Shown: one piece after another, positions 22,130 through 33,040 of the stretch
Layout of the letters: each line of letters opens with the position of its first letter
How positions within the stretch are numbered: position 1 is the stretch's first letter
NCBI GenBank assembly: GCA_001695595.3
Contig: MBPM02000143.1
Span: 46,114 to 110,113, forward strand
DNA: 64,000 bases
From: Plasmopara viticola
Lineage: Eukaryota; Oomycota; Peronosporomycetes; Peronosporales; Peronosporaceae
Direction of reading: 5' to 3'
The notes under the pieces: model-generated
Told to the model about the DNA's origin: nothing
Databases searched by the model: none
The model's input: the letters and a program-made list of their open reading frames with translations, nothing else
Translations under genes and position numbers: made by a program

Positions 22130-23170
22130 TTAGCTCGACTGGGGATCATGTTAAAGCACAGCCAAAACATCGCGAAGGTGAGTAGTTTCTGACCCACAAA
22201 GCCAAATTGTACTTGATGCTGCCGGTGGTTGGTGGATTTACCCCTTCTTCAAGGAATTTTTCTATATAAGCCGTGGAAATGATAGGGCTGGACGTATTCA
22301 AGGGTATTTTTAATCCGGGCGCATTCTTATGGCTGGCTACCGATGACGCTGATTAAAGTTTAAAGCGAGATTGGATGCGGTTTTCAATGCATGCTTATGG
22401 TTGACTGAATGGATTATATAAGTTTACCAAGTTCCTTCCATACAGGAGAAGACTCAGAAGAGCCTTCCGGGTGCTCAAAGAAGACAAGCGTAATACTCGA
22501 TGAATTCGGCCGGGAAATCTCCATCTGGATCTTTGCTATCCTTCCTCGTTGGAAACAATATGCACCATTATCACAGTGGGCGAGTTTAGATGTCAGTCGC
22601 CCGAGGCAATGCCAATTCGGTCATTTATACCCTTAAACATACGAGGTTTTTTCAGGCTTGGACCCTGACATCATTTACAAGGGTGTTTTAAGCAGTATCT
22701 TGATCCGAAGATATGCCGTAGATTATATGTCTTGACTTAAGGACTTTTGATCAATCGGCGTGTTTGCCGGCATGTTCAGCACTGTCGGAGCTAACTTTTG
22801 GCTAAAAAGGTAGTTTGACAACATTTTCATTGACTAAATGTTTCTTTTACGCCTAAGCGGACGAAAAGCTACGCGCTCGTAGCACTCTTTATCTTCCTCT
22901 TGGCCCGAACGTGGCGGCCACCGGACAAATGCAATATATGTGTAGATGTCGATCGTTGTGGCAGCGCTGAAAAGAAGTCTCTCTTCTTTGCCTAAGCGTG
23001 GTGAGTCACATTTAGTTCGCCGCTCAAGGCCCAGGAACAGTTGTTGATGCAAACGCAGATAGGAGCGTAAAGGCCGCCTATGGTGCGGCATCTAAGCAAT
23101 TTTGGTGGTAGTTGGCTAAATAATTGCTTAAGGACCAAGCCAACTGGTAGTCTTCTTGGCTGCCCAAAAG
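22130..23170. repeat. Dispersed repeat, copy B (right of VPS37)
   Basis: This is the same-direction partner of 18,300-19,400, so the APC11/VPS37 pair is bracketed by two old copies about 3.8 kb apart. Its right end (CCAACTGGTAGTCTTCTTGG) runs into the tandem repeat at 23,168. A similar end sequence, CCGACTGGTAGTTTTATTTG, appears near 30,490, suggesting more fragments of the family. Confidence 0.6.
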
Positions 23171-23430
23171 AATTATTATACACTCCGTTGTGGCTCTATT
23201 TTGTCTAGGCGTGTCTAGATCGAACGAATTGACGTATCTGTGTCCGTACAACGCCTCAGTTCTCGAAAAGAAAGATAATACACTAAGATGTGGCTCTATT
23301 GCGTCTGTGCATGTCTACATCGATACAAAGGGCGTATCTGTGGCTGTCCAGCGTCTCAAGACTTAAAAGAATGATTATACACAAAGTTGTGGCTCCATTG
23401 GTATAGCTTGTCGGTCTGCAATTTTGACCT
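23168..23430 (+). repeat. Short tandem array, about 100-bp unit, 2-3 copies
   Basis: Units begin near 23,168, 23,269 and 23,368, each with GA(A/T)-rich text, TATACAC, then GTGGCTC(T/C)ATT, and a later CGTATCTGTG and (C/G)C(G/C)TCTCA. The first two units are complete; the third fades after about 60 bp. A diverged relative with the same order of words (ATGGCTCAA, CATCTGTGCACGTCTAG, GACGTATC, GACGTCTCAGC) lies at 54,490-54,680. Function unknown. Confidence 0.6.
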
Positions 23431-23439
23431 CTCAACACA

Positions 23440-26400
23440 CCTACTGAACAGTGTATCTTCTAGCACGCAAAATACCCTATAAATCAAACAATTTATTTGT
23501 GGATGGTCTGGCTGTTAACATTGGCAAACTATATTTTTGTAAGCGGATCAGCGATTGCTAGAAAGCAGCGGTAATTGTGGGTCCCTGTCTTTGTCTCATG
23601 TAGGTCATGCTTTCAAAATCTCTTCCAGATATAGCCGTCCCTGGTTAAATCGGCTAATGCAATGGTCAAATGCACAGGTGGCACACGATCACCACCATAA
23701 TTAACTTTCGGCAATCTATAAGCTAAAAAGAGAGGGATGTAAATTATATACTACTCTCATGCCTATTTGCAAAGGGTTGGTGCACTCACAGCAATGATCA
23801 GAAAGATGATGTTTGCTATCAAGAATTGGTCTCAGGCGTTTTTCGGCTCTCAATAATCTTATGCTTATGAATTTATTAAGAAGAGAGGCTTTAAAATATT
23901 TCTTCCCAATTCTCCATTTAAGGCCCAGCTTCCTGATAAAGCCCACAAGCAGCTCCCAACCTGCTACTCGTAAGCGATGGCGACGAGTCTGATGTTTTAA
24001 ACACATTTCGCAAGACAGCGGCTTTGTACCAAGCTATAGTACTGCTCGCATTGGACACAGCTTTCTTGCCAAAAAAGGTGCATCCTCTAGCTCTTATAAT
24101 ATAATACATTCGGATAGGCTACTGATGATTGCAGGTCCGTACTACTTCTGGCAGACTAAGATGTCGCGTTTCTTTAATTAACTTCGGCTCTCTTAAGTAG
24201 GTGTTTACTTAAAATCTGAGTTGCACTCTGCCAGATTTTTTTTCTCTATGAGGTGTCACTCCACTTCATTCTAAGGTCGATAAAAATTCCTTTACGTGTT
24301 CCATTAGATTTTGTAATATCAGCACACTAGCTTCATACGTCGTCCACAACTACCATCATTTACAGCAGCTATGAAAGATACATTTTGGTATTGTAGGCTT
24401 TAGCTTCAATTACAACATAATTCTCAAAAAAGAGAAAATCTTACCTGATGTCACGCTTTCCTTTGTCAAATTAAACTTTACAACGCTCACGTCATCCATG
24501 CTTTGCTGCTCAGTTCTTTTCCTTACGTTTTCGCTGTGGCAATGTGGGCGAAGAGCCTTTTCATATCCGTCAGCGCCGACGACGTTATTCTGCTTTTTTA
24601 AGACCCGTCGTGCTCTGCTCATTGCATAGTGTAGAGAAACATAAGGTCATTTTTTTGCATGGTACCAAAGGCAGGGATGACATTTAATAAAGCGTGACAT
24701 CCAACTATCTGACAGCTTCATAGGCGGTAGTTTTTCAATATTAACCAGAATTTTTTGGCTTTCATGAGTTGACGAGATTGGCTCGGGACAAACAAAATAA
24801 GTTCTTAAATAAGCGTGTACGGGATAGCACATCTCTTTATCAAGGAGATATAGCATTGTTAAAAAACTCGTAAATCAGTTTCCACAATTAGGTAAAGTGA
24901 TTTCTCACTAATGCGGCATTCTGAAAAAGTCGTTCTTATGGACCCTGTCGTCACTCTCGCTATGTGATTTTGAGTCTATCAGATTTGTTATGTCCTGGAC
25001 ACTTTGTTAGAGATACTGTGTCTACTTCACAGAGAGCCGTCAAATAAGTCGCATAGTCCTCACTCTTTGCAATTTAAAGCTTTAAGCATTCAAGAAAGGA
25101 TCGCATTGATCGCAATGAGCTCCTAATCGTCTACCATCTAGCGGTGGCGAGAGATTTTGCTTTGCGATTCCTCGACACGGGTTTTGTACCGCTGATTGTC
25201 AGATTCCACTGGTCACATACTACTATTAGCCGATCTTATTTGGCTACCAGAACAATGTCATCGATGTATGACTGTCGACTAATTACTGATTATGATCGGC
25301 TTTTATCTGTGATACGTCTCTCAATTTAGACCAATTTGTTTCTCAACAATCTTCGTATAGCCATACGAGGCGCTGTCCAGAATTCGCTGGTAATTATTTA
25401 GTGCCAAAAGGCGTACGTGATTGCATGAACAAGTCAAATGATGGAATGAGAGCAAAATCAGTTATCCCGAACCATATGGGATTCCCTTTTTGAGTCCAGT
25501 GAGGGTACCACAGCTCTTTATCATGTCATTCTTTTACTCTGTTGATTTGCGGCATCTAGTAGACCGTCGGACGGGTAGGAGTGGGCGGTTGATCGATAGC
25601 ATGATGACAATGCAAAACATGCCACATCAAGAACGCAGAGTCGCTCTGCGATTTGCAAATCTCTTCTGTTGGCGGTGATAATACAGGTATTATATTTCGT
25701 GGACGTCACAAAATGTTATGATCAATAGAAAAGACGTCTTGAACACCGATGGCAGGTCACAATTATTCTCTAGAAGCACATAGTACCAAAGCAGATAATT
25801 TACAATAAACTCTTCCTTATTTGCGGCTATAAAGTTTCCGAGCCGGCAGTACGGATGGTTTTACTTTCTCTCTCGAGTGACTGTATGAATTTGGCCGCTT
25901 CGTCTTCATTCATATGATCATATACTGGCTCTATTAGAGGCTTAAATTGGTCGCTCGCCACTTTCGTAGTCTGATTCTAATTGTCTTAATCGCCTCTTCT
26001 TTCGATAAGCCCTTTAAAAAATATGTTATATGTTGTCAAAAATGCCCCGGCCGGCTCATCGAGCTGATCATCCGCCTCATTCATACCATTGTAGAAAGCT
26101 TGATATACCAGGGTTTTCCATGTGGCAATTCTATGCACTCGTATAATGACAAAAGTTTTCACCTTAGTACGCAATCTCCATTCCCAGATGTGCGTACCAG
26201 GCATAACCTACGAGCACTGGTGTCTATAATTTTCGAATTTGTTTGTACCTGGGCCTTAGGCACCTCAAGAACACAGCTCTCATGACATCGCAACATGGGC
26301 TTTTCGTACAGTGGTCATTGTTTGATCGATTTGCTTTCAATTGCAATCGCAACGTATTATCGACCAGTCTCGACCAGCTTTTGATTAAAGCCGTGTATGT

Positions 26401-27490
26401 ATACCAAAAATTGCATCCTCGCGCAGCAATTTCGCCAGTCCAAGTATAAGATAAATGTCAGGGATCCAGCCATAGTGGTTTCAATCTTGGCTATTTCATT
26501 TGCCATGGAAGGATTGCAGGAAGATACAAGGTTCTCCGGTGGATAAGTGCTTACTAATTTGGGTCGGTGGAGATCACTGGGTACAATGAAGAACTAATTT
26601 TTTTTGGAAACAACTTTTTTTGGTATTTCAATTTTACCTGTGATATTGCATATGCACTAAATTTAGTTCTCTAATATTGGCAGGAGCTATATCCTTTGCG
26701 AAACCCTTCATATTACATGAGTACCGGTAGCGTGTCTATCGTGCGCCGAAAGCTACCATTTAAATAAGGCTTTTTTTGCAAAAAGTCAAAGTCAACTACA
26801 AAAGCTTGACTTTGTGTAAATGCCTAACACACGCTTTCATTAGCACTCGGTAAAATCTAAAAGAAAAAAGATAAGTTTTACTTGTCTCTCTTGACTTACA
26901 TACGCAAAAATAGTTTGTTCATTGCGATGACCATAGAGGCAGAAAAACTTGGACGGTCAGCTGGATGATTACGCGATCGTCAAGCTAATACAAAAAAGGA
27001 TGCTTCGGTTCTTACTGGTGTTGTTACCCCGGACTCGGCCTTTGCGCTTTAGATAGCGATTGCAACATAAGCTGCGCTACAACAACTACTATCAGCAATA
27101 GGCCAGTGCCTGCTCTTTGACGAGAGCTACACCTGCAAAAAACCGCACCTTTGCCTTGAAGGGTTCATCTTTTAATGCTCACTAGCTACAGGCAAAGATC
27201 ACGATACGAAAGCTTCACACTTCTCCACGGCATAAATACGCGCATATCGTTCTGTATCGCCTGGGAGAGCAACATAACGAGAACTCGACGAGCTCTTGGT
27301 GTTAGGGCGATGAATTATTTTGACAACCATGACGTTGTCAAATAAGTTTATCGTCCAAAGGCACACCCCTAGAAGCGTTATTCTAGGCGTCAGTTTCACT
27401 GGTCATGTGAAATGCTTCACCCAACCGAAGACAAAAACCTGGTTTTTAAAGCCAAAAGCCTGGGCGGGTACGCTTTAATCGATAAAAGCA
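23440..27490. other. Gene-poor repeat remnants
   Basis: No intact gene is visible. A minus-strand pair of frames at 24,856-24,410 contains LPPMKLSDSWMSRFIKCHP, which resembles the helix-turn-helix of Tc5/pogo (CENPB-like) transposases and may be a transposon remnant. A minus frame at 27,399-27,199 begins with a hydrophobic MKLTPRITLLGVCLWTINLF but has no further support as a secreted protein. Frames at 23,716-24,109 (minus) and 25,947-26,285 (plus) show nothing recognisable. Confidence 0.45.
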
Positions 27491-27499
27491 TGAGAAAGC

Positions 27500-29300
27500 A
27501 AGTCAAATCAAAGATGACAGCTCTTTGTGGGTAGACTCGATGATTGAAGTTGGCGATGCGTTTGCTTATAGCACTGTATTAAACCTCTCTAAAATTGTCA
27601 CTCGACGTCGTTAGAAGCCTAGATACTAATAACCCCCCCGAAACTGGGGGCAATGACCTTTAAACCTCCCGGCAGTGTGTAATAAAGCTACTCAAACGAG
27701 ATTGGTGACAAGTTGTGCAAAAAAATGCGCAGTGATAGCTGAACCAAAGTCCCTTTCAAAGAAGGATGTTTGGCAATGTAATATTGCTCTACAGCACACT
27801 AAGGGAGCCGGATGTATTCCGCACGGCAATTAGTACGCCTAGCGGTATGCTCTAGAAGTTTTTATTTATCACTTTAGAGCTACCATATACCCCAGCGACT
27901 TTTAACGAACCACAAAATGGTTTCGGCCATTATGGGCATTCGACCAAACACACTTTGGCGATATATCCCATCTCTTGTCTCTGGGGGGCCAATTAAGCCA
28001 CATGTCTGCATAGGCTCTGCGGTATATTGGTATGGCTATCAGCTGTACCGGTAGATCGACGGTACCTGAATCTTCACGAGTTTGTTTCAAGATAACGAAG
28101 GCCGGTAACTCTCTGTTAACACCAGCAAATGCGTTGTTGTGGCAGACCGGATCGAATGCCTCGATTATTTTGTAAGTAGCCGTAGCCGTGGTGCTCTAGT
28201 GAACAAGAAAATTATCTTGGCTTGGCCTACGCTAGGGTCTCAAAAGAATGTAAGATAGTAATATAGCTAAGCCAGCATATAATGTTCATTTCATTGTGCG
28301 GGTTCCGCAAAGCCTCTGTTTGGTGTTCCACACCAAACAGAGGCTCTTTGTTTAAGAACACGGAGAGGTATTGAAAAAGCAATCACTTGCATGTATTTGG
28401 TAGCACTATTTCCTTAAATGCATCTTGCTAGGTTTGCCAGACGAGAAATATTTACTTAGCCGGTTTGAGACGCGTCTAACTTCGCCATTATTTGCTTGCT
28501 ACTGCATGTCAATGAAGACTTTTGCCATTAAGTACGCGTTAGTGAAATCCAGAGTAGATTTGGTAAGCTCCTATTTCTTTGTGGTATATCCAGATCATTC
28601 ATATATATAGATGACAATAAATCGTCCCCATACGTCCGAAAAATTGCTAGATAGTAGCCGTTCTGCAGGAAATACAATTGTCTAATCCTTGCAACCCTCA
28701 CGTGCTCTCCAGCGCACCCTTGCGCGGGCTAGATCAATAGTAAGCCCATATCATCCGGCTCAGAGATCTCTTGACAAACGAATTTGTCACTCATACAACA
28801 TGAATGCCGATTTAAGGCCTCAGTGGTAATTTTTAAATTAGACAAAGGATCGTTATCATTTTTAAAAAAAAGATCACAGTTGTATCGCGATGAGTACCAG
28901 CTTCACTGTAGGGCCGATATGGCAGATCTATATCAGGGCTTCGCACGGCACACACCCGGAACATGAGATTATTTTGAAGGCATTCGACTCTTTAAATTGC
29001 AACATTCTGGGCAAAGAATTTGTTTTTCTCGATTCACAGACCTGTTGGTATATTAAAGTCTGATCGAATATGTACGTGCCTGCGACATCTGCCATAGGGT
29101 CAAGCCCGCGGCTCATATGTCAGATTTGTTGCTAAAAGCTTCCGGCGCCAGCGAGCTGTGACATACTAAAAGGCCCTCTAATTTTGGCTTGCCGGGGGTT
29201 GATGACAACACGAGTATAGGTGCAGCCAGAGAAAAGTGGTGCATACAGAACCTATTACCGCACGTTTAATTTAGATAACTTACAGCAGGACTAAAAATTC
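27500..29300 (+). mobile_element. Decayed Ty3/gypsy polyprotein (RT to integrase zinc site)
   Basis: Fragments in shifting frames give reverse-transcriptase-like text: LELPYTPATFN near 27,880 (compare the family's L-N-A-P-A-T-F), then FRPLWAFDQTHFGDISHL near 27,930 (compare F-x-x-YFDDIL). Further on, LIEYVRACDICHRVKP near 29,070 matches the integrase H2C2 zinc end. The order and strand fit one gypsy element. Stops and frameshifts occur every few dozen bases. A hairpin at 28,311-28,345 lies within it. No LTR was found. Confidence 0.6.
28311..28345. repeat. Perfect 16-bp hairpin with 3-nt loop
   Basis: AGCCTCTGTTTGGTGT at 28,311-28,326 is followed by TCC and then its exact reverse complement at 28,330-28,345. 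The stem has no mismatch although the surrounding sequence is decayed. It has no terminator context. It may be the end or palindrome of a small element, or a fold-back repair product. Confidence 0.85.
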
Positions 29301-30810
29301 ATGGGCATTACGAACATACAACCTTCTGGATACAAGGGTGGCAACTTTGACTTGACGAATCTTTCTTCGGCTATTAGAAGCTCACTTACTGATGTCAACA
29401 GCAGAGCGGCTTTTGACGAATGGTCACACTGAGCCTACTTTTCGTACGAAAATTGCTATCTGACCTCACAATGACTCAGCTCAGCGTAATCAGCATGCCT
29501 TGGAAAGTAGTTGCATCTAATAACAAAAAACAAAAGGAACTGCATAATTAAAATAAAGGAGAAAATTAAAAAGGTCGACTGAAATAAATCTACATACTAA
29601 AGCTTACCGCTATTACGGGTAAGTTCGGTTGTTTCGTTAACGATAAAATTATCGCTTCGTTGGACATTTTAGAATTTTGGAAAGTTATGGGTGGACGCGT
29701 TACGAGAGAACGGAGAACGTCGACGCACTAAACAACTTCATGCGAGGCATCTCCATTGCACCATGAACATCAGTACTTAGGCTCTCATAAGAATTCGGAG
29801 GTACTTCCGGCACTTCTTTAAGATTTGCCCCCGCGTTTAGATTTGCGTGTGAGATTTCAGGTGCCCTGACGGCGAGTCTTTGAACCCATAGCCATCGCTA
29901 TATAAAATGTAAGGCCAGAGGCTGAGTACCCGTAACGTTTTATTTGGGTGTCTCGCGTCATTTTACCTAGGGTTGACGTGTTTGACCTCACAACCTTTAA
30001 CTGGCGCCCAAATCGGTAACTATATCAGCGAGACCAACCTAGGTCGAGTCTTTGCCCATGGACTTCCAATTCTTGGCGAGGCGTACCCCGCGCGATGAGG
30101 CTACTTCGCACTAGCCTAAAATCTTTTTGCAGCCTTGGCGGGCAAAGATTTGGGCAAAGATTTGGGCGAGTGTTTGTCCGAGCGCCCGCGCAGGTCATCA
30201 ACAGGCGAATTAGCCGTAGGTGGAAGAATTTCTGAACAAACAGGAGAGGTTGAACAATGGACGCGTGTTTCTTGTCGTGGTGGAGAGGAAGGACAATTCA
30301 GAACCATTTTGTTCGGACAGCTCTTTGGCAAGTTAACTAGTTTTGTTTCGCCACCCCTGGCACAGACGCAGCCTTTGTTAAAGCCGCAATTCCAAGCACA
30401 GATGACAATTTTGGTGCAAAAATATCCTCTAAAGCCAAAGCAACTTTCTTCGGAGTTGTTTTAGTCATCGCTTAATGAGCCAGCCGACTGGTAGTTTTAT
30501 TTGCGACCTGGTTGGTGATTAGTATAGTTTTCGCTTTGAAGATTGCAAAGCGATCATTTCCCTTACATTAGAGCTTTTATATGGGCTATAACATCAGCCG
30601 AGCTTTAAGCTTAAAAGCTGGCTCCCGAAACATAACAAAATGTGTCGTTTCTGCATGTCTGAGTTGCAAAGTGCTTTAAAGGATTATGAAATAGATATAA
30701 CAAAATTCCATAATTAGTAATAAGTTCCAGACTGTTGTACACCCTAAGGTCACCAGAATACTTTGGCCTTGGTTGTCGAGACCGCATTTTGACCCACGGA
30801 AATATGAAAT
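29301..30810. other. Gene-poor stretch with possible retroelement primer site
   Basis: No gene is supported. Near 30,002 the text CTGGCGCCCAAATCGG resembles a retroelement primer-binding site following an LTR end, and a broken gag-like reading could follow to about 30,470. Without a second LTR this is only a hint. The frame at 30,135-30,464 is low complexity and not accepted as a gene. Confidence 0.35.
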
Positions 30811-30827
30811 AATACATGTACAGCACA

Positions 30828-30870
30828 ACTGTACTTGGCAACGCGATAACGTAATACATTACATTACATT
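30828..30870 (+). mobile_element. 43-bp retroposon tail insertion with 14-bp target duplication
   Basis: A very short insertion carries the 3' block CTTGGCAACGCGATAACG and an (ACATT)n tail. It lies between two exact copies of ACATGTACAGCACA (30,814-30,827 and 30,871-30,884). The block is the same as in the 325-bp element at 19,731-20,055, so this is an extremely 5'-truncated member of that family. It lies about 140 bp upstream of the CacyBP-like start codon, within its likely promoter. Confidence 0.75.
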
Positions 30871-31008
30871 ACATGTACAGCACATTGTTTCTAAAGTAGT
30901 AATAAATAAATATTCATCCTATCATTGTATGCACAATTCTAGAATATCGAATGAAGCACCAATGTTGGCTCATTATCTTTCTTGCGTACTTAGTGGAACG
31001 AAACAAAT

Positions 31009-31497
31009 ATGGAGGACCCTGCAGCCCAGCTGACGCCGTTCGACGAAAAGGTTTCGGCACTACAGTCTAATATTAAGACAAAGGGTACCAACAGCTATTA
31101 CTACGCGCACAAGAAGCGCGAGGATGTGGAGATTCATGAATGGGATGGTAATGCTGCGCCTCGTCTTCTTAAAACTCAGTCGTTGACGTCTCAATCCGCG
31201 GAAGTGACGGACGCCATCACCAACTACGCTTGGGCTGACGGAAAAAGGAGTGTTTCGGTTTACCTCAAGCTGCCAGATATCGGCGCACACAAGGAAGAGG
31301 ACACACATGTTGATTGGACAGCCACAAGTTTTACGGTGAAAATTAAGAACTACAAAGGTAAAACGCGTTTACTGGTGATGTCCAAGCTGTACGACGAGAT
31401 ATCGGATGTCAAGGTCAAGCGCAAGGAGGACCAGCTTGTACTACAGCTCATCAAGGCTAAAGAATTTAGTTGGCTCTCGCTCAAGAAGGATGCGTAG
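31009..31497 (+). CDS. CacyBP/SIP-like CS-domain protein
   Basis: A single exon of 162 residues. The central and C-terminal part is a CS (p23/Hsp20-like) domain: ITNYAWADGKRSVSVYLKLP at about residue 71, VDWTATSFTVKIKNYKGK, then KLYDEISDVKVKRKEDQLV and LIKAKEFSWLSL. These match calcyclin-binding protein/SIP, which links SIAH-type ubiquitin ligases and Hsp90-related complexes in animals. The N-terminus is shorter than in animal CacyBP and has NSYYYAHKKRED just before the CS domain. The first ATG (31,009) is used. The gene is convergent with the acid phosphatase, 180 bp between stops. The 43-bp retroposon tail lies upstream. Family call good; partners are inferred from animals. Confidence 0.8.
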   Translation: MEDPAAQLTPFDEKVSALQSNIKTKGTNSYYYAHKKREDVEIHEWDGNAAPRLLKTQSLTSQSAEVTDAITNYAWADGKRSVSVYLKLPDIGAHKEEDTHVDWTATSFTVKIKNYKGKTRLLVMSKLYDEISDVKVKRKEDQLVLQLIKAKEFSWLSLKKDA

Positions 31498-31677
31498 ATG
31501 GCGTTTGAAGGAGCATATTGTTTTCGCCCTGATTGAAAGGGAAGGAGCTAGTAATATATATAGACATTACGATGAGTGTATGACATCGTCACTATCGTAC
31601 ATATATCAAAAAGATGTAGTATATGTGTTCGTTTCTTTCTTTAAATGATTTAAAGTCATTACTAAAGCACTTTTATT

Positions 31678-32989
31678 CTACTCGTATCTAATGTCGGTAG
31701 TGTAAAGAATCTCGCTCTTTTCGTCAACAAAATGCACGCGAAAGTACGTTTGAGTCATGTGCACAGACATAAAGCCATGTGTCATGGCTGCGTGTACCAA
31801 GTCTGGATTTGAACGAGCATTCGGTTGAAGCGAGTGAATTTCATAGCCGCCAGCACCGGAGACAAAGTAGTTCCGAATCGATTTATCGTCATTTACCTTG
31901 CGAATATGCTGCAAGGAGTGGTCATGACCATTAAAGTACGCGTGTACTTTGTACTCCTTCATCATTGGATCCAACACATCAATCAGCTCCTGTGTGTCGG
32001 CATTGCCTGCGAAACTGTACACACCCCAATGACCCATGACAATCGTCCACATTCGCTCTACATCTGCTGGTTTTCCAGCACTCAGCGTTTCTTCAATCCA
32101 CTCGTATTGCACCTTCCTAGTCTCTAATGAGGAATGTTCGTTCATTTTATTAGTGCACCGACTATCACGAGGCTCACGACCACAGACCAAGTCACAAGCA
32201 TCAATGACGACAAGTCGCAAAATCGTCTTTGGTGCCACAGGACGGTCGATTGAATAGTATCGACGGGGCAAATACCACAACGAGTCTTCCTTTTTCGCAT
32301 ACTGAAGCATTGCGTCGAGAGATCCTTCGCAGTCATGATTTCCAATCGCAACATACCACGGAACCTGCAGCTTAATGTTTGAATACATCTACATCAAGAT
32401 GTTAGAATACGCCCCATCTATCAAAAAGATTCATATCGCACTAGCTCAAAATTCGTCGATAGCAGCGGATCGTCCGCAGTGGCGATTCTTCAAATATACA
32501 TTGATTTAATCAGTAACTTTTCGTACAGAATCAAAATGTGAAGTCTTCTCACCCGTTATTATAAATTTGGTCTCCAGTCGACAATATGAACGCTGGAGGT
32601 GGGTTCATTGTGGCCGTAAAGTTCTCAAGAGCTAAAGCCACTTTGCGTTGGACCTGATCACCCGTGCCGTAGTCTCCTAATGCAATAAAGTTGGTCTCTC
32701 TGGGAAATCCACTCGATGCTGAGGGTGCGGATTTATAAATTTTGCTTCTCCTCGCTCTCTGATTCGCTTCTGGCGTAGGAGCTACACCAATACGCCAGAA
32801 GAACAACACAAAAATCATCCAGATGTTTAGCGATCCCAGCGCGATGATTTTCACCCAGCGTTCACAATTGGCGGCTCCATAAAATGATGACTTCCATCCG
32901 CTGTTGCAGCGAGGTGCAGCCGACTGCCGGTCCTTTCCCTCGTGCTCCTCGCGCTCCTCGCGCCTGCGCACGCCTTCCTCGAGGTGCAT
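31678..32989 (-). CDS. Membrane-anchored purple acid phosphatase (tartrate-resistant type)
   Basis: Three exons (32,989-32,553; 32,487-32,442; 32,388-31,678) join in frame to 397 residues. The N-terminus is charged and basic, then a single membrane span lies at about 47-66 (LNIWMIFVLFFW), so it is a type II membrane protein. The metallophosphatase motifs appear in order: ALGDYGTGD (105), STGDQIYNNG (138), VAIGNHD (174), MGHWGVYS (279) and FNGHDHSLQH (313). This is the di-metal site of small purple acid phosphatases (ACP5 type), which hydrolyse phosphomonoesters outside the cytosol. The N-terminus before the anchor has no other Met, which fixes the start. It is divergent from kdsB with only 51 bp between start codons. 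Confidence 0.88.
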
Positions 32990-33040
32990 ATCGTCCCAAA
33001 ATAAAGTACTTTAAAACCTTATATAGTCCTTCAGTAGATA
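32990..33040. promoter_or_regulatory. 51-bp divergent intergenic region
   Basis: This is all the DNA between the acid phosphatase start (32,989, minus) and the kdsB start (33,041, plus). It must hold both 5' ends, so each core promoter probably overlaps the other gene's 5' leader or coding start. It contains TTTAAAACCTTATATAG, the only AT-rich stretch. No TATA or Inr is claimed. Confidence 0.4.

Noticed and set aside
23393..23440. tRNA-like text GGCTCCATTGGTATAGC
   Set aside because: No full cloverleaf or T-arm could be drawn, and it is the third unit of the tandem array.
30135..30464. 109-codon plus frame
   Set aside because: Repetitive start (GKDLGKDLG), unrelated composition, opposite-strand frame equally open; no homology recognised.
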